Below are positions 33,229-42,206 of a stretch of DNA of 64,000 nt, piece after piece; position 1 is the first letter of the stretch, and each line of letters starts with the position of its first letter. The DNA is from an uncultured Clostridia bacterium (GTDB lineage: Bacteria > Bacillota > Clostridia > Oscillospirales > Acutalibacteraceae). The DNA is taken from positions 1-64,000 of the forward strand of contig CAMUZI010000003.1 in assembly GCA_947165155.1 (NCBI GenBank), read 5' to 3'. The position numbers and the translations under genes were made by a program. The notes beneath the pieces were generated by a model. It made no database searches. It was not told the origin of the DNA and was given only the letters and a program-made list of their open reading frames with translations.

Positions 33229-36200
33229 ATGAGTAATTATTTGACTATATCTGCCAATGAGGCCGTTTCTAAAGTTAGTTATAAATTCATTGACGTTTCT
33301 TGTGTTTATCCAATAACTCCCTCAAGCGAGATGTCTGAAAAAGTTTATAAAATGTCATACGACGGAGAAAAAAATATTTTTGGTCAGACCGTTATCGTTA
33401 GGGAAATGCAGTCTGAAGCTGGTTCTTCTGCTGTTTTGCATGGAGCTCTTACCTCTGGCTCTTTGTGTTCGACTTTTACATGTTCACAAGGTCTTTTGTT
33501 GATGATCCCTGAAATGTATAGGATATGCGGTGAATTTTTACCCGCGGTTATACATGTCTCTTCTAGATCTGTTGCAAAACATGCACTTTCTATTTTTTGC
33601 GATCATTCCGATGTTTACTCTTGTCTTCAAACAGGATGGGCAATGATATGTTCTTCTAATGTACAAGAGGCGCATGATTTTGCATGTATTTCTCATATGT
33701 CAGCAATAGAATCTAGTTATCCATTTTTGCATTTTTTTGACGGATTTAGAACTTCTCATGAAATTCAAAAAGTTCGAATCGTAGATGATAAATTTATACT
33801 CGATAACGTCAATTTCGAGTGCATTCAAAAATTTAGAAATAGTGCATTAAGCAATCATCGTTCGTTCATCAGAGGAAGTAATCAAAATGATGATATATAT
33901 TTTCAGTGTTGTGAGGCTGGAAATAAAATTCAAGCTAAAGTTACATCTAACATTGAAATATACATGAATAAGTTCAATGAATATTTTGGAACTTCCTATC
34001 ATCCCTTTGATTTCTATGGAGACGAAAATGCTGAATACATAATTGTCGCATTAGGTTCGATATGTGGTACTACTGAAGAAGTTGTTGATTTTTTAAATTC
34101 AAAAAATAAAAAAGTTGGAGTGATAAAAGTTCGCGTATTCAGACCTTTTTCTTCCTCTCATTTTGTTGATCTCCTACCTAAAACTGTAAAAAAAGTTTCC
34201 GTTCTTGATAGGTCAAAAACTCCAGGAGCATCGGGCGAGGCTTTATATCTTGATGTAGTCTCCGCTCTATATGAACATAAAATCAATATCGAGGTTTTGG
34301 GAGGAATATACGGATTGGGAGGGAAAAATACGTCTCCTTCAGATATTTTGTCAGTTTTTGAAAATATGTTTTACGACAATTCAAAGCGTAAATTTACTGT
34401 GGGAATAGATGATGATGTTTCATATTTGTCTCTTAATCCTTCTGAGCACATAGAAACTGATAATTCTATTTCATTGAAATTCTTTGGAGTGGGTTCTGAT
34501 GGAATGGTTGGAGCTTCTAAAAACATTGCAAAAATGATAGGAGAATCTTCAGAGTTGAATGTTCAATATTATCCTCAATACGATTCTAAAAAGAGTGGAG
34601 GATTGACAATTTCTCACATTCGATTTAGTGATGTGCCTATAAAGTCCGAATATTACATAGAAAAAGCAAATTATGTTATTTGTAGCAATTTTAGTTACGT
34701 ATCGAAATACGACTTCACTGAAAGCCTTAAAAACGGAGGCACTTTTCTGATTAATTGCAAAGAAGATAAATTAAAACTTCCTTGTAAATTATGCGAATTT
34801 ATAAAAGAAAATAATATATCGGTTTATTCGATTAATGCAAAAAAAATCACATCAGAATTAAACTTGGGGAACTTTTATGGGATAGTCATGCAAGGAGCGT
34901 TTTTGAAAATATGCCCACATTTGGAATATCAAGATAAGAAAGATTTGATTAAAAGGTTTGTTCGGGATTTTTATTATAAAAAAAATCAGAAACTAATAGA
35001 ATCAAACTTAAGAGCTATTGATCTATCTTTTGATGAAGTAAAAAAAGTAGAAAAAATCGGAATTTTAGAAGAAAATGAACACAATTACGATACGATTGAT
35101 TTAATTAACTTGAACAGAGGAAATAATATTCCAGTTTCTAAGTTTTCAGAGTTTTTTAATGGAAATACTCCATGTGCAACTTCATCAAAAAGTATTATTA
35201 GTTCAAATAAGCATCCAAAGTGGATTTCAGAAAATTGTTCTCAATGTGGTTTGTGCTCGTTTATATGTCCTCACGCTTCAATTAGATCATTTGTGTTGGA
35301 TGATAATGAGATAAAAAAGTTAGGAAATATTAAACACGAAAAGATGTTCGGAAGTGAAAATAAAAACTTTGTAATATCAGTTTCAGATAAGCATTGTACT
35401 GGATGTTCACTATGTGCTACGGTTTGCCCCGGAAGAATGGGAAAGAAAGCGCTAGAAATGTCTGAGAATTCGGATAGTACAGAAGGATTCGATTTTCTTG
35501 AAAATAGTAAAACAAATTATAAAAGTAAGATTGTGAAAACAATAAGAGATGTTCAATTCAAAGAATCTTTAATGAAGTTCAATTCAGCATGTCCAGGGTG
35601 CGGCGAAACTGGATATGTTAGGTTAATTTCACAACTCTTCGGTGAAAGGTTAGTAATTTCAAATGCTACTGGATGTAGTTCAATTTGGGGAGGGAATGCA
35701 AGTGCGGTTCCCTATTTTGTAAGTAAAAATGGTTTAAATCCAGCATGGCAAAATTCTCTTTTTGAAGATGCGGCGGAATTTGGATTCGGTATGTATCTTT
35801 CACATAAATCGATGAGGGAAAAAATACTTAATTTAGTCAAAGAGATACTATCTTTATCTCATGACGACGAATTAAAAAAGTTATGTTCACAATATATCGA
35901 AACATTTAATTCAGGAGATGAAAATTTTGAAGTATCCTCTAAATTAGTAGATGAGCTTAATAAATCACAAGAAAAGATAGAACAGATAAAGAAAGTTTTA
36001 TTGAATAAAGAATATGTTTCTAAAAAATCATTTTGGGTTATCGGAGGAGATGGATGGGCGTATGATATCGGCTTTGGAGGTCTTGACCATATTATGGCAT
36101 CGGGAGAAGATATAAATATTCTAGTTTTAGATACGGAAATATACTCTAACACTGGAGGACAAGCTTCAAAAGCGACTCCAGAGCATGCATCAGCATCGTT

Positions 36201-36573
36201 TGCACTCGGAGGGAAAAATCAAAAGAAAAAAAATCTTTCCAGAATGATTATGTCTTACCAAACTGCTTATGTAGCGCAAGTTTCCATGGGAGCAAACCAA
36301 AATCAGTGTCTTAAAGCCATAATTGAAGCAGAAAAATTTAGAGGACCTTCTCTCATAGTTGCATATGCACCGTGTATTGGACACGGAATTAAAGGTGGCC
36401 TTTCAAATTCAATAGATACTCAAAAATTAGCAGTAAAATCAGGACACTTCGATTTGTTTAGATTTGATCCTAATAAAAAAGAACTACTTAAAGATTCTTC
36501 ATCTGACGAAAATTATATGAAAGAGTTTATGTCACACGAACGTCGATTTGATGCTTTTATGAAAGATAATTAA
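33229..36573 (+). CDS. nifJ: Pyruvate:ferredoxin (flavodoxin) oxidoreductase
   Basis: Converts pyruvate and CoA to acetyl-CoA, CO2 and reduced ferredoxin: the central step of anaerobic fermentation. The 1114-aa single chain has domain I with YPITPSSEMSE and REMQSEAGSSAVLHGA, the gamma domain GVGSDGMVGASKN, two [4Fe-4S] sites CSQCGLCSFICP and CTGCSLCATVCP, and a C-terminal ThDP domain: CPGCGETGY (third cluster), NATGCSSIWGGNASAVPY, GGDGWAYDIGFGGLDH and NTGGQASKATP. Start ATG 33229 with AGGTGG upstream; the frame is open to GTG 33217. Length about 60 residues short of the usual 1170 and with one diverged CoA/delta-domain region (550-620). Confidence 0.95.
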   Translation: MSNYLTISANEAVSKVSYKFIDVSCVYPITPSSEMSEKVYKMSYDGEKNIFGQTVIVREMQSEAGSSAVLHGALTSGSLCSTFTCSQGLLLMIPEMYRICGEFLPAVIHVSSRSVAKHALSIFCDHSDVYSCLQTGWAMICSSNVQEAHDFACISHMSAIESSYPFLHFFDGFRTSHEIQKVRIVDDKFILDNVNFECIQKFRNSALSNHRSFIRGSNQNDDIYFQCCEAGNKIQAKVTSNIEIYMNKFNEYFGTSYHPFDFYGDENAEYIIVALGSICGTTEEVVDFLNSKNKKVGVIKVRVFRPFSSSHFVDLLPKTVKKVSVLDRSKTPGASGEALYLDVVSALYEHKINIEVLGGIYGLGGKNTSPSDILSVFENMFYDNSKRKFTVGIDDDVSYLSLNPSEHIETDNSISLKFFGVGSDGMVGASKNIAKMIGESSELNVQYYPQYDSKKSGGLTISHIRFSDVPIKSEYYIEKANYVICSNFSYVSKYDFTESLKNGGTFLINCKEDKLKLPCKLCEFIKENNISVYSINAKKITSELNLGNFYGIVMQGAFLKICPHLEYQDKKDLIKRFVRDFYYKKNQKLIESNLRAIDLSFDEVKKVEKIGILEENEHNYDTIDLINLNRGNNIPVSKFSEFFNGNTPCATSSKSIISSNKHPKWISENCSQCGLCSFICPHASIRSFVLDDNEIKKLGNIKHEKMFGSENKNFVISVSDKHCTGCSLCATVCPGRMGKKALEMSENSDSTEGFDFLENSKTNYKSKIVKTIRDVQFKESLMKFNSACPGCGETGYVRLISQLFGERLVISNATGCSSIWGGNASAVPYFVSKNGLNPAWQNSLFEDAAEFGFGMYLSHKSMREKILNLVKEILSLSHDDELKKLCSQYIETFNSGDENFEVSSKLVDELNKSQEKIEQIKKVLLNKEYVSKKSFWVIGGDGWAYDIGFGGLDHIMASGEDINILVLDTEIYSNTGGQASKATPEHASASFALGGKNQKKKNLSRMIMSYQTAYVAQVSMGANQNQCLKAIIEAEKFRGPSLIVAYAPCIGHGIKGGLSNSIDTQKLAVKSGHFDLFRFDPNKKELLKDSSSDENYMKEFMSHERRFDAFMKDN

Positions 36574-36649
36574 ACACTTTTAGTTAAGGAAAAAGTTTTC
36601 AATTATTTTTACTCCCTCATATAGCGTGAATTTATGATATAGTTTCTAT

Positions 36650-37010
36650 TTTAATATGATTTGCCTAATTTGCCTATGTTTCATAGCTTTTTCTATAGCA
36701 TTTTGAGTTTGAGTAAAATCGGCAACTAATGAATTTAGGTTTTATTAAGTACGGCGTAAAAATTGGATGCACCTTTTGAGTGTTTAACTATTTTACTATT
36801 ATCGGTCTAATCTGCTTGTGCCTAATAGCTTTTTCTATAGCATTTTGAGTTTGAGTAAAATCGGCGACTAATGAATTTAGGTTTTATTAAGTACGGCGTA
36901 AAAATTGGATGCACCTTTTGAGTGTTTAACTATTTTACTATTATCGGTCTAATCTGCTTGTGCCTAATAGCTTTTTCTATAGCATTTTGAGTTTGAGTAA
37001 AATCGGCAAC
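36650..37010. repeat. 142-bp tandem repeat made from the end of spoVFB
   Basis: Two extra copies (about 36650-36791 and 36792-36933) precede, on the plus strand, the true gene end, each at an offset of 142 bp and sharing TAGCTTTTTCTATAGCATTT. The two extra copies are almost identical to each other and differ more from the gene, so the newest duplication was between the already detached copies. Confidence 0.9.
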
Positions 37011-37502
37011 CAGAGAGTTTGGCTTTTGATCAGGCGCATCTTGAATCATCGGAGTAAAATATATGTTTTTCATATTCATGGCTTTTGCGATGTTCTGAAG
37101 TGAGAATCCTAAAGCATCGTTACTCGCAAACGATATGACAATTGGTTTTTGAACTCTTAATTGCGACTTCACAGACATCGTAACTGGCGTATCTGTTATA
37201 GCATTACATATTTTCCCAAGCGTATTACTTGTGCATGGACATACAACTAGCAAATCAGCAACGTTTTTTGGACCTATAGGTTCAGCGTCTTCTATTGAAA
37301 CTATGGCCTTTTTATTACATATTTCTTCTAGTTCGTTTTTTATGTCACTAGCTTTTCCAAATCGAGTATCTATTTGTGAAGCGTTAAACGACATGATCGG
37401 TATAAGGTCATAAGTTTTTGAAAGTTTTAATGCCTCATCTAATGCCTTTCTAAATGAGCAAAATGAGCCACACATAGCAAATGCTATTTTTATTTTTTTC
37501 AT
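36930..37502 (-). CDS. spoVFB: Dipicolinate synthase subunit B
   Basis: A 190-aa flavoprotein (Flavoprotein/HFCD family) that with SpoVFA makes dipicolinic acid, the spore-core Ca chelator. Family marks: FAMCGSFCSFRKAL, the FMN region VVCPCTSNTLGKICNAITDTPVTMSVK, and LVADFTQTQNAIEKAI. ATG 37502 overlaps spoVFA by 4 nt. The 3' end has been duplicated twice beyond the stop. Confidence 0.9.
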   Translation of the reverse strand: MKKIKIAFAMCGSFCSFRKALDEALKLSKTYDLIPIMSFNASQIDTRFGKASDIKNELEEICNKKAIVSIEDAEPIGPKNVADLLVVCPCTSNTLGKICNAITDTPVTMSVKSQLRVQKPIVISFASNDALGFSLQNIAKAMNMKNIYFTPMIQDAPDQKPNSLVADFTQTQNAIEKAIRHKQIRPIIVK

Positions 37503-38281
37503 TTTTCACCTATTATATTAAATATGGATTCTTTTATTATTTCAGCTGACTCTTTTGGAAAATATTTACCTGGAATTCCTAGCGCCTGTAGATACTTCAT
37601 ACTATTTTCTTCACACGATTTTTTATCGATTCCGTTTTTCGACGCTACATCTATGAAAAAGGTCTCAGAGTTTATGTTTTTTATTACATCATTCGAAAAA
37701 ATCATAGAAGGTACCGTGTTTATTATGAAATCAAATTTTAAATCTGTGAATTCTGTTACCTCCAAGGCACCAAAGTTATCTATCCAAAAACTATCTTTTT
37801 CTTTGTTACCCAAAACATGAACTCCACAATTTAGACCTAAGAGAAGTTTTGTAAGAGTTTTTCCTATTCTTCCAAATCCAGAAATCAATATTTTCATTTT
37901 GTTAAATGGCTTTTTTGAATATTTCGACAATATTTTTATAATTCCATGCGATGTTAACTCTGCGTTTTTTAGTAAAAATAATTCACTCTTAGAGTAATCA
38001 AATATTTTTATTTTATCGTCTAATTTCCCATCTAATAATTCTTTTTTCCCACAAAATATTTTAAAATCTTCCGTAAGTTTTGATGATAGATCAGCAATTT
38101 TCATATCTGTATCAGAGATCGTTATTCCGTCTCTTGTAGGAGGAATTGGAAGTATGAGATTTTTGCAATGAATTTCATTAACATCTTCTACTAACGAAGA
38201 ACTCATACAACTTTGATTTAGTATGTCATTTAAAAATCTAAACCTATCATCAGATCTTATTATTTGGAATGTTTTTATCAT
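37499..38281 (-). CDS. spoVFA: Dipicolinate synthase subunit A
   Basis: A 260-aa NAD(P)-binding dehydrogenase. It has the dinucleotide fold ILISGFGRIGKTLTKLL (GxGxxG), NTVPSMIF and VASKNGIDKKS, ending in a helix ESAEIIKESIF (compare VASPPGGVDF in Bacillus). I use ATG 38281 (AGGG 7 nt upstream); the frame extends to 38311 without a ribosome site. With SpoVFB it implies a role in late sporulation. Confidence 0.87.
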   Translation of the reverse strand: MIKTFQIIRSDDRFRFLNDILNQSCMSSSLVEDVNEIHCKNLILPIPPTRDGITISDTDMKIADLSSKLTEDFKIFCGKKELLDGKLDDKIKIFDYSKSELFLLKNAELTSHGIIKILSKYSKKPFNKMKILISGFGRIGKTLTKLLLGLNCGVHVLGNKEKDSFWIDNFGALEVTEFTDLKFDFIINTVPSMIFSNDVIKNINSETFFIDVASKNGIDKKSCEENSMKYLQALGIPGKYFPKESAEIIKESIFNIIGEK

Positions 38282-38410
38282 TTTTACCCTAAAAATAGTT
38301 TCATACGACATTCTATTCTCAATAAAGCATTGATGATACGTTTTATTTAATGCACCTATGCCCCATGTTATAAATACATTGATCGCTTTCGCTTCATTTG
38401 AAGGTAAATG

Positions 38411-38440
38411 TTGACAAACATAGGTGTTTTAATGTAAAAT
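38411..38440 (+). promoter_or_regulatory. Promoter of the 38474-39601 gene
   Basis: TTGACA (38411-38416), 18-bp spacer, TAAAAT (38435-38440). Confidence 0.7.
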
Positions 38441-38473
38441 TTTGGGTGTTATTTGTTTGAAAGGATGATAACT

Positions 38474-39601
38474 ATGAAAAGTAAAAGGTTGATATCGGCA
38501 GTGTTAGCGTCACTAGGGGCGTTTGGTTCTTTGAAGGCTGCGGGTGGAGGTAAAAATAATACTGAATTACAAAGTGGGGGGAGCGAAGTTCTTATTAATA
38601 AAAACACTCAAAGTAGAAATAAGCTTCAGGGAGTTGGAAATTCGAAGCCAAGTGTTAAGAATTCTAAAACAAAGATGAAAATGTTAGGTGCTCGTAAACC
38701 AAACATAAGTGATAGTCAACAAAAACGGAGAGGTAAAAATGTTGGTAAAGGGAATAAAAATGTGAATTTTGTTGATAAAAGCTTAAAAGATAACAATTCT
38801 GCGCGCAAACGAAGCTGGTCGACGCCTCAAAAGGCTACTGCCGGTGTGGTTGGGGGTCTAGTTGGTACTACTCTGGTCGTAGGGTCAGGATATGGTATAT
38901 ATCGGTGGGTTAATGGTGCACCATGTGAGTTATTAAAAAATATGGATGTCAGTGGTTTGGTCAAAAGAAGGCGGGAAGATCCTTATTGCATTAAAGTTAA
39001 ATATAAAGAAGAAGATGGAACTATATATTATCATTGTTACAAATTCTTTTTAGTATTTGAGTATGAAAAGGATAAAAATGATGACAATAGAAATAATTGT
39101 TATATTTATTTAAAAATTGTAGATGAGAACAGAAAGGATAAGATGTTTAACGGTACACCGGTAATATTACCGGTAGATATAAACAACATAGGATATAGAT
39201 TCCCAAGATGGAAAGCCATACATGAAAAAGTAGACAAATTAGAACTTGAGGCAATTAATAAAGCCCTGGATATTGTTCTTGATAAAATTATTGAGAATGA
39301 AACTCAGTACATGAAAGACAAGAATAATAATGAGCTGTATAAAGGAGAACACAAAAAAGAATTGAAAGAATTTATGGTTAAAATGATTGGTAACAATTTT
39401 GGTGCGAGTCTGAAGGGGGCTCCAGAGCATTTTTATTTCGATGCGTTGTTGTCTACAGGAAGTATAAGTAAATTAAAGAATGTTGTTAACTATGACAGAC
39501 AAGAAATTTTACAAGAAGTTGGTAACATTGGTGATTGTCCATCTAAAGAGCGAAGCTATTTGTGTGATGATGAAATTGATAGTGATGGTGAAGATGATTA
39601 G
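38474..39601 (+). CDS. Secreted effector-like protein, paralogue of the 40633-41688 gene
   Basis: A 375-aa protein, no known family. Signal peptide KRLISAVLASLGAFGSLKA, then about 90 residues of Lys/Asn/Ser-rich disorder (RGKNVGKGNKNVNFVDKS), a Gly-rich hydrophobic segment (AGVVGGLVGTTLVVGSGYGI) and a C-terminal domain of about 220 residues starting after CELLKNMDV and ending in an acidic tail (SDGEDD). The signal peptide and the pattern KFFLVFEYE/YLKIVDE are shared with the 40633-41688 protein. ATG 38474 with AAAGGATG upstream was chosen over TTG 38453. Confidence 0.65.
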   Translation: MKSKRLISAVLASLGAFGSLKAAGGGKNNTELQSGGSEVLINKNTQSRNKLQGVGNSKPSVKNSKTKMKMLGARKPNISDSQQKRRGKNVGKGNKNVNFVDKSLKDNNSARKRSWSTPQKATAGVVGGLVGTTLVVGSGYGIYRWVNGAPCELLKNMDVSGLVKRRREDPYCIKVKYKEEDGTIYYHCYKFFLVFEYEKDKNDDNRNNCYIYLKIVDENRKDKMFNGTPVILPVDINNIGYRFPRWKAIHEKVDKLELEAINKALDIVLDKIIENETQYMKDKNNNELYKGEHKKELKEFMVKMIGNNFGASLKGAPEHFYFDALLSTGSISKLKNVVNYDRQEILQEVGNIGDCPSKERSYLCDDEIDSDGEDD

Positions 39602-39648
39602 TAATCATTATTATTGATGTGTTTTACCTTTTATTTAGGAGATAAAGT

Positions 39649-40632
39649 GTGTTTATAGATATAGTTAAGATTAGCGTAAAAGCTGGAAAGGGAGGAAATG
39701 GTGCAGTTTCTTTTTGCAAAGATGGTTTTTCTACCCGAAAAGGTCCTGATGGCGGGAATGGCGGACGTGGTGGAAGCATAATTTTTGTAGCGAGTTCAAA
39801 TCTTTCCACTTTATCTTCTTTTAGAAATAAAAAGAAATTTTTTGCTGAAAACGGAAAAGATGGGACATCGAAAAAGTGTAGTGGAAGAAAAGGAGAAGAT
39901 TTATATATAAAAGTTCCTTGCGGCACTCTAATTAAAAACGCCGATGATGGCAAAATATTATGCGATATGTGTGAAAATAACATGGAATTTGTGTGCGCTA
40001 AAGGAGGAGACGGAGGAGCAGGAAATATAAACTTCAAGTCCTCGGTAAATAGGAGTCCTCGGTTTGCGAAAGAGGGTAAGCCCGGGGAGTTTTTTGATTT
40101 AGTTTTAGAACTGAAGCTCATTGCCGATGTAGGTCTGATTGGAATGCCAAATGCAGGAAAGTCTACTATAATTTCTTCTGTGAGCAACGCTAATTCTAGG
40201 ATTGGGAACTATCCGTTTACCACGCTTTCTCCGGTTCTCGGAGTTGTTGATATGTTTGAAAGATCGTTCGTCGTTGCAGATATTCCAGGTTTAATCGAAG
40301 GTGCCTCTGATGGTTTGGGCTTGGGGCATGAATTTCTAAGACACGTTCAAAGATGCAAAATTTTAGTTCACGTCGTCGATGTTTCATCAGATGATCCAAT
40401 AAAAGATTTCTTATTAATAAACGATGAGCTGAAAAAATTTGATAAAAAACTGCTAAAAGTTCCGATGATAGTCGTGGCAAACAAAACTGACGTATCATCG
40501 GAAGAAAATTTGCATAAATTTCGCAAATTTGCAAAAAAAAATAAACTCAAATTATTTGAAACCTCTGCAATTTCTGGTAAACAATCCATAATCCCGCTGA
40601 TTTCAGAAATATCAAAGATCATTTCCGGTTAA
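39649..40632 (+). CDS. obgE: Obg/CgtA GTPase
   Basis: A 327-aa essential ribosome-assembly/stress GTPase. The N-terminal Gly-rich OBG fold has KAGKGGNGAVSF, KGPDGGNGGRGG, GKGE-like KDGTSKKCSGRKGED and FAKEGKPGEF. The G domain has G1 GMPNAGKST, G3 DIPGLIEGA, G4 ANKTD and G5 SAIS. It stops at the end of the G domain, without the C-terminal OCT domain of many Firmicutes. GTG start with AGGAGA upstream. Confidence 0.96.
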   Translation: MFIDIVKISVKAGKGGNGAVSFCKDGFSTRKGPDGGNGGRGGSIIFVASSNLSTLSSFRNKKKFFAENGKDGTSKKCSGRKGEDLYIKVPCGTLIKNADDGKILCDMCENNMEFVCAKGGDGGAGNINFKSSVNRSPRFAKEGKPGEFFDLVLELKLIADVGLIGMPNAGKSTIISSVSNANSRIGNYPFTTLSPVLGVVDMFERSFVVADIPGLIEGASDGLGLGHEFLRHVQRCKILVHVVDVSSDDPIKDFLLINDELKKFDKKLLKVPMIVVANKTDVSSEENLHKFRKFAKKNKLKLFETSAISGKQSIIPLISEISKIISG

Positions 40633-41688
40633 TCATGTTATCTCATCCTTGCTGACATCAATCTCTGTTACGGTAAAAGCACCTGCATTTTTTATTTCGT
40701 TAATTTTTTTGTCTGACAAAACATAAAATCGGACATCGTTGTTGGGCGGCTTATCTACCCCTGAGTTGTTAAGGATAAATTTTTCAGCATATCCCTGCAA
40801 GGTACCATGCCCTGCTATGTTATCATAAAGTTTGCTGGAATCTTTCATCATTTTTCCCGCCACCAATCGAGTAACAAGCACATAACCCAACATACCAGCT
40901 GATTTTTCAAACAGTCTCCTTTCTTTGAGATTACTATCCAATTGAAGCCCATTTTTATTTATTTCATAGCACAAGCTTTCCTCATCGCTTGTTATCTTAA
41001 GTTGTTCTGGTGGTGCATCAAATTTACCCTTTTTACACTCCATATCTTCAACTCTGCTTATGAGGTAAAACTTTCTATTTTCGACTCCTTTTTTGCCATT
41101 TGTCACCAGATAAAATTTGATGTTCAAAAACTTATAATTTTTTTTATCAGTCCACTCATACTCAACCAGCACATCACTACCACAAAAACGCACTAAGTTG
41201 TCATTAAAAACTTTCATGTGCTCCATAAAATCGCAATTTCCAAATTTCCTTATTAAGTAACGTGCAAGAAAATATGCGCCAAAACCTGTTCCACCAAGTA
41301 TAATAGGGCTACCAATCCCGATACCTAACTTCCCAGCCAATGGAAGCCTTCCCCACCAATTTGAAGACGAATCACTTTTAGACAAATTAACATTTAACAA
41401 ATTTACATTTTTCGCTGCAGGATTGATATTAGTCAATCTATTTTTCACGTTTTCATCTTTTAAATCACGATTTATCCTATTTACTCTACCAATTCTGGGC
41501 CTTTTTTGATTCACATTCTCAACATTTAAACCAAAATTTGGCTTAATCTTCGTTGATTCCTTAGAAAACTGAGACCTGCTACGCGGCCGAGAGCCCTTGT
41601 TAACTTTTTCACTGTGACCAGATACCATAGAAAAAGCTCCCAACGATGCTAAAATACCAGATAATACTCTCCTCTTATCCACGGACAT
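40633..41688 (-). CDS. Secreted effector-like protein, paralogue of the 38474-39601 gene
   Basis: A 351-aa protein, no known family. Signal peptide RRVLSGILASLGAFSMVSG (almost the same as in the paralogue), a long Arg/Asn/Lys-rich stretch (IGRVNRINRDLKDENVKN), a Gly-rich hydrophobic segment (LGIGIGSPIILGGTGFGAYF) and a C-terminal domain of about 200 residues (CDFMEHM, KFYLVTNG, RKFYLISRVEDME). ATG 41688 with GAGG upstream. Its stop is one base from the obgE stop, a convergent pair. Confidence 0.65.
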   Translation of the reverse strand: MSVDKRRVLSGILASLGAFSMVSGHSEKVNKGSRPRSRSQFSKESTKIKPNFGLNVENVNQKRPRIGRVNRINRDLKDENVKNRLTNINPAAKNVNLLNVNLSKSDSSSNWWGRLPLAGKLGIGIGSPIILGGTGFGAYFLARYLIRKFGNCDFMEHMKVFNDNLVRFCGSDVLVEYEWTDKKNYKFLNIKFYLVTNGKKGVENRKFYLISRVEDMECKKGKFDAPPEQLKITSDEESLCYEINKNGLQLDSNLKERRLFEKSAGMLGYVLVTRLVAGKMMKDSSKLYDNIAGHGTLQGYAEKFILNNSGVDKPPNNDVRFYVLSDKKINEIKNAGAFTVTEIDVSKDEIT

Positions 41689-41800
41689 AAAAATAACCTC
41701 ACTTGTTATTTAATATAAAGACCCGCCCGAGACCAAACGGCCCCATTCACGCCCTCTTATATCATCTGATGTTAAATTTTGCAAGCTCTTAATCATCAAA

Positions 41801-41947
41801 GGCGTAATTTCTAAAAGCGGCTGGGAACCGTGAAATTATCACCCGAAAAATGAAGGAGTAAAGTCTGCTGATTACTTTATTCTATTGTTTTTTTAACCAG
41901 TTTATTCGAATCATTTTGCTTTATCTATACTATATTTTAGCAATACC
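41801..41947 (-). mobile_element. MITE-like element, copy K (inverted orientation, diverged)
   Basis: Left end GGC..CTAAAAGCGG, right end TATATTTTAGCAATACC; internal CACCCGAAAAATGAAGGAGT/ACTTTATTCT as in copy C. A second truncated end TTTTTAGCAATGTC follows at 41950-41963. Confidence 0.75.
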
Positions 41948-42021
41948 AATTTTTAGCAATGTCACATATCTTTCCTATGTGTTGAAAACGTCTATCTTTT
42001 TTGTAATGCCGTGTTACAAAC

Positions 42022-42050
42022 TTTACTTTTTTGTTTTTTTATCCTATAAT
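42022..42050 (+). promoter_or_regulatory. Promoter shared by tRNA-Ser(GGA) and the 42207-43433 gene
   Basis: TTTACT (42022-42027), 17-bp T-rich spacer, TATAAT (42045-42050), 28 nt before the tRNA. No terminator lies between the tRNA and the coding gene, which follows after 38 nt. Confidence 0.7.
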
Positions 42051-42078
42051 GTTAGCGTGGTGGTTGATTGTGAGTGTT

Positions 42079-42168
42079 GGAGAGGTGTCCGAGAGGCCTA
42101 AGGAGCACGATTGGAAATCGTGTAAACGGTAAAACGTTTCTGGGGTTCGAATCCCCATCTCTCCGCCA
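42079..42168 (+). tRNA. tRNA-Ser (anticodon GGA)
   Basis: A 90-nt class II tRNA: acceptor GGAGAGG with TCTCTCC, anticodon stem CACGA/TCGTG around TTGGAAA (GGA), long variable arm, T loop TTCGAAT, encoded CCA. Confidence 0.95.
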
Positions 42169-42206
42169 GTTTTTTGTGAATTTATTTTGTTTAGGAGGTT
42201 GTAGTA

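Noticed and set aside
39624..40187. 187-codon minus-strand frame opposite obgE
   Set aside because: Pro/Phe-rich antisense of the Gly-rich Obg domain.
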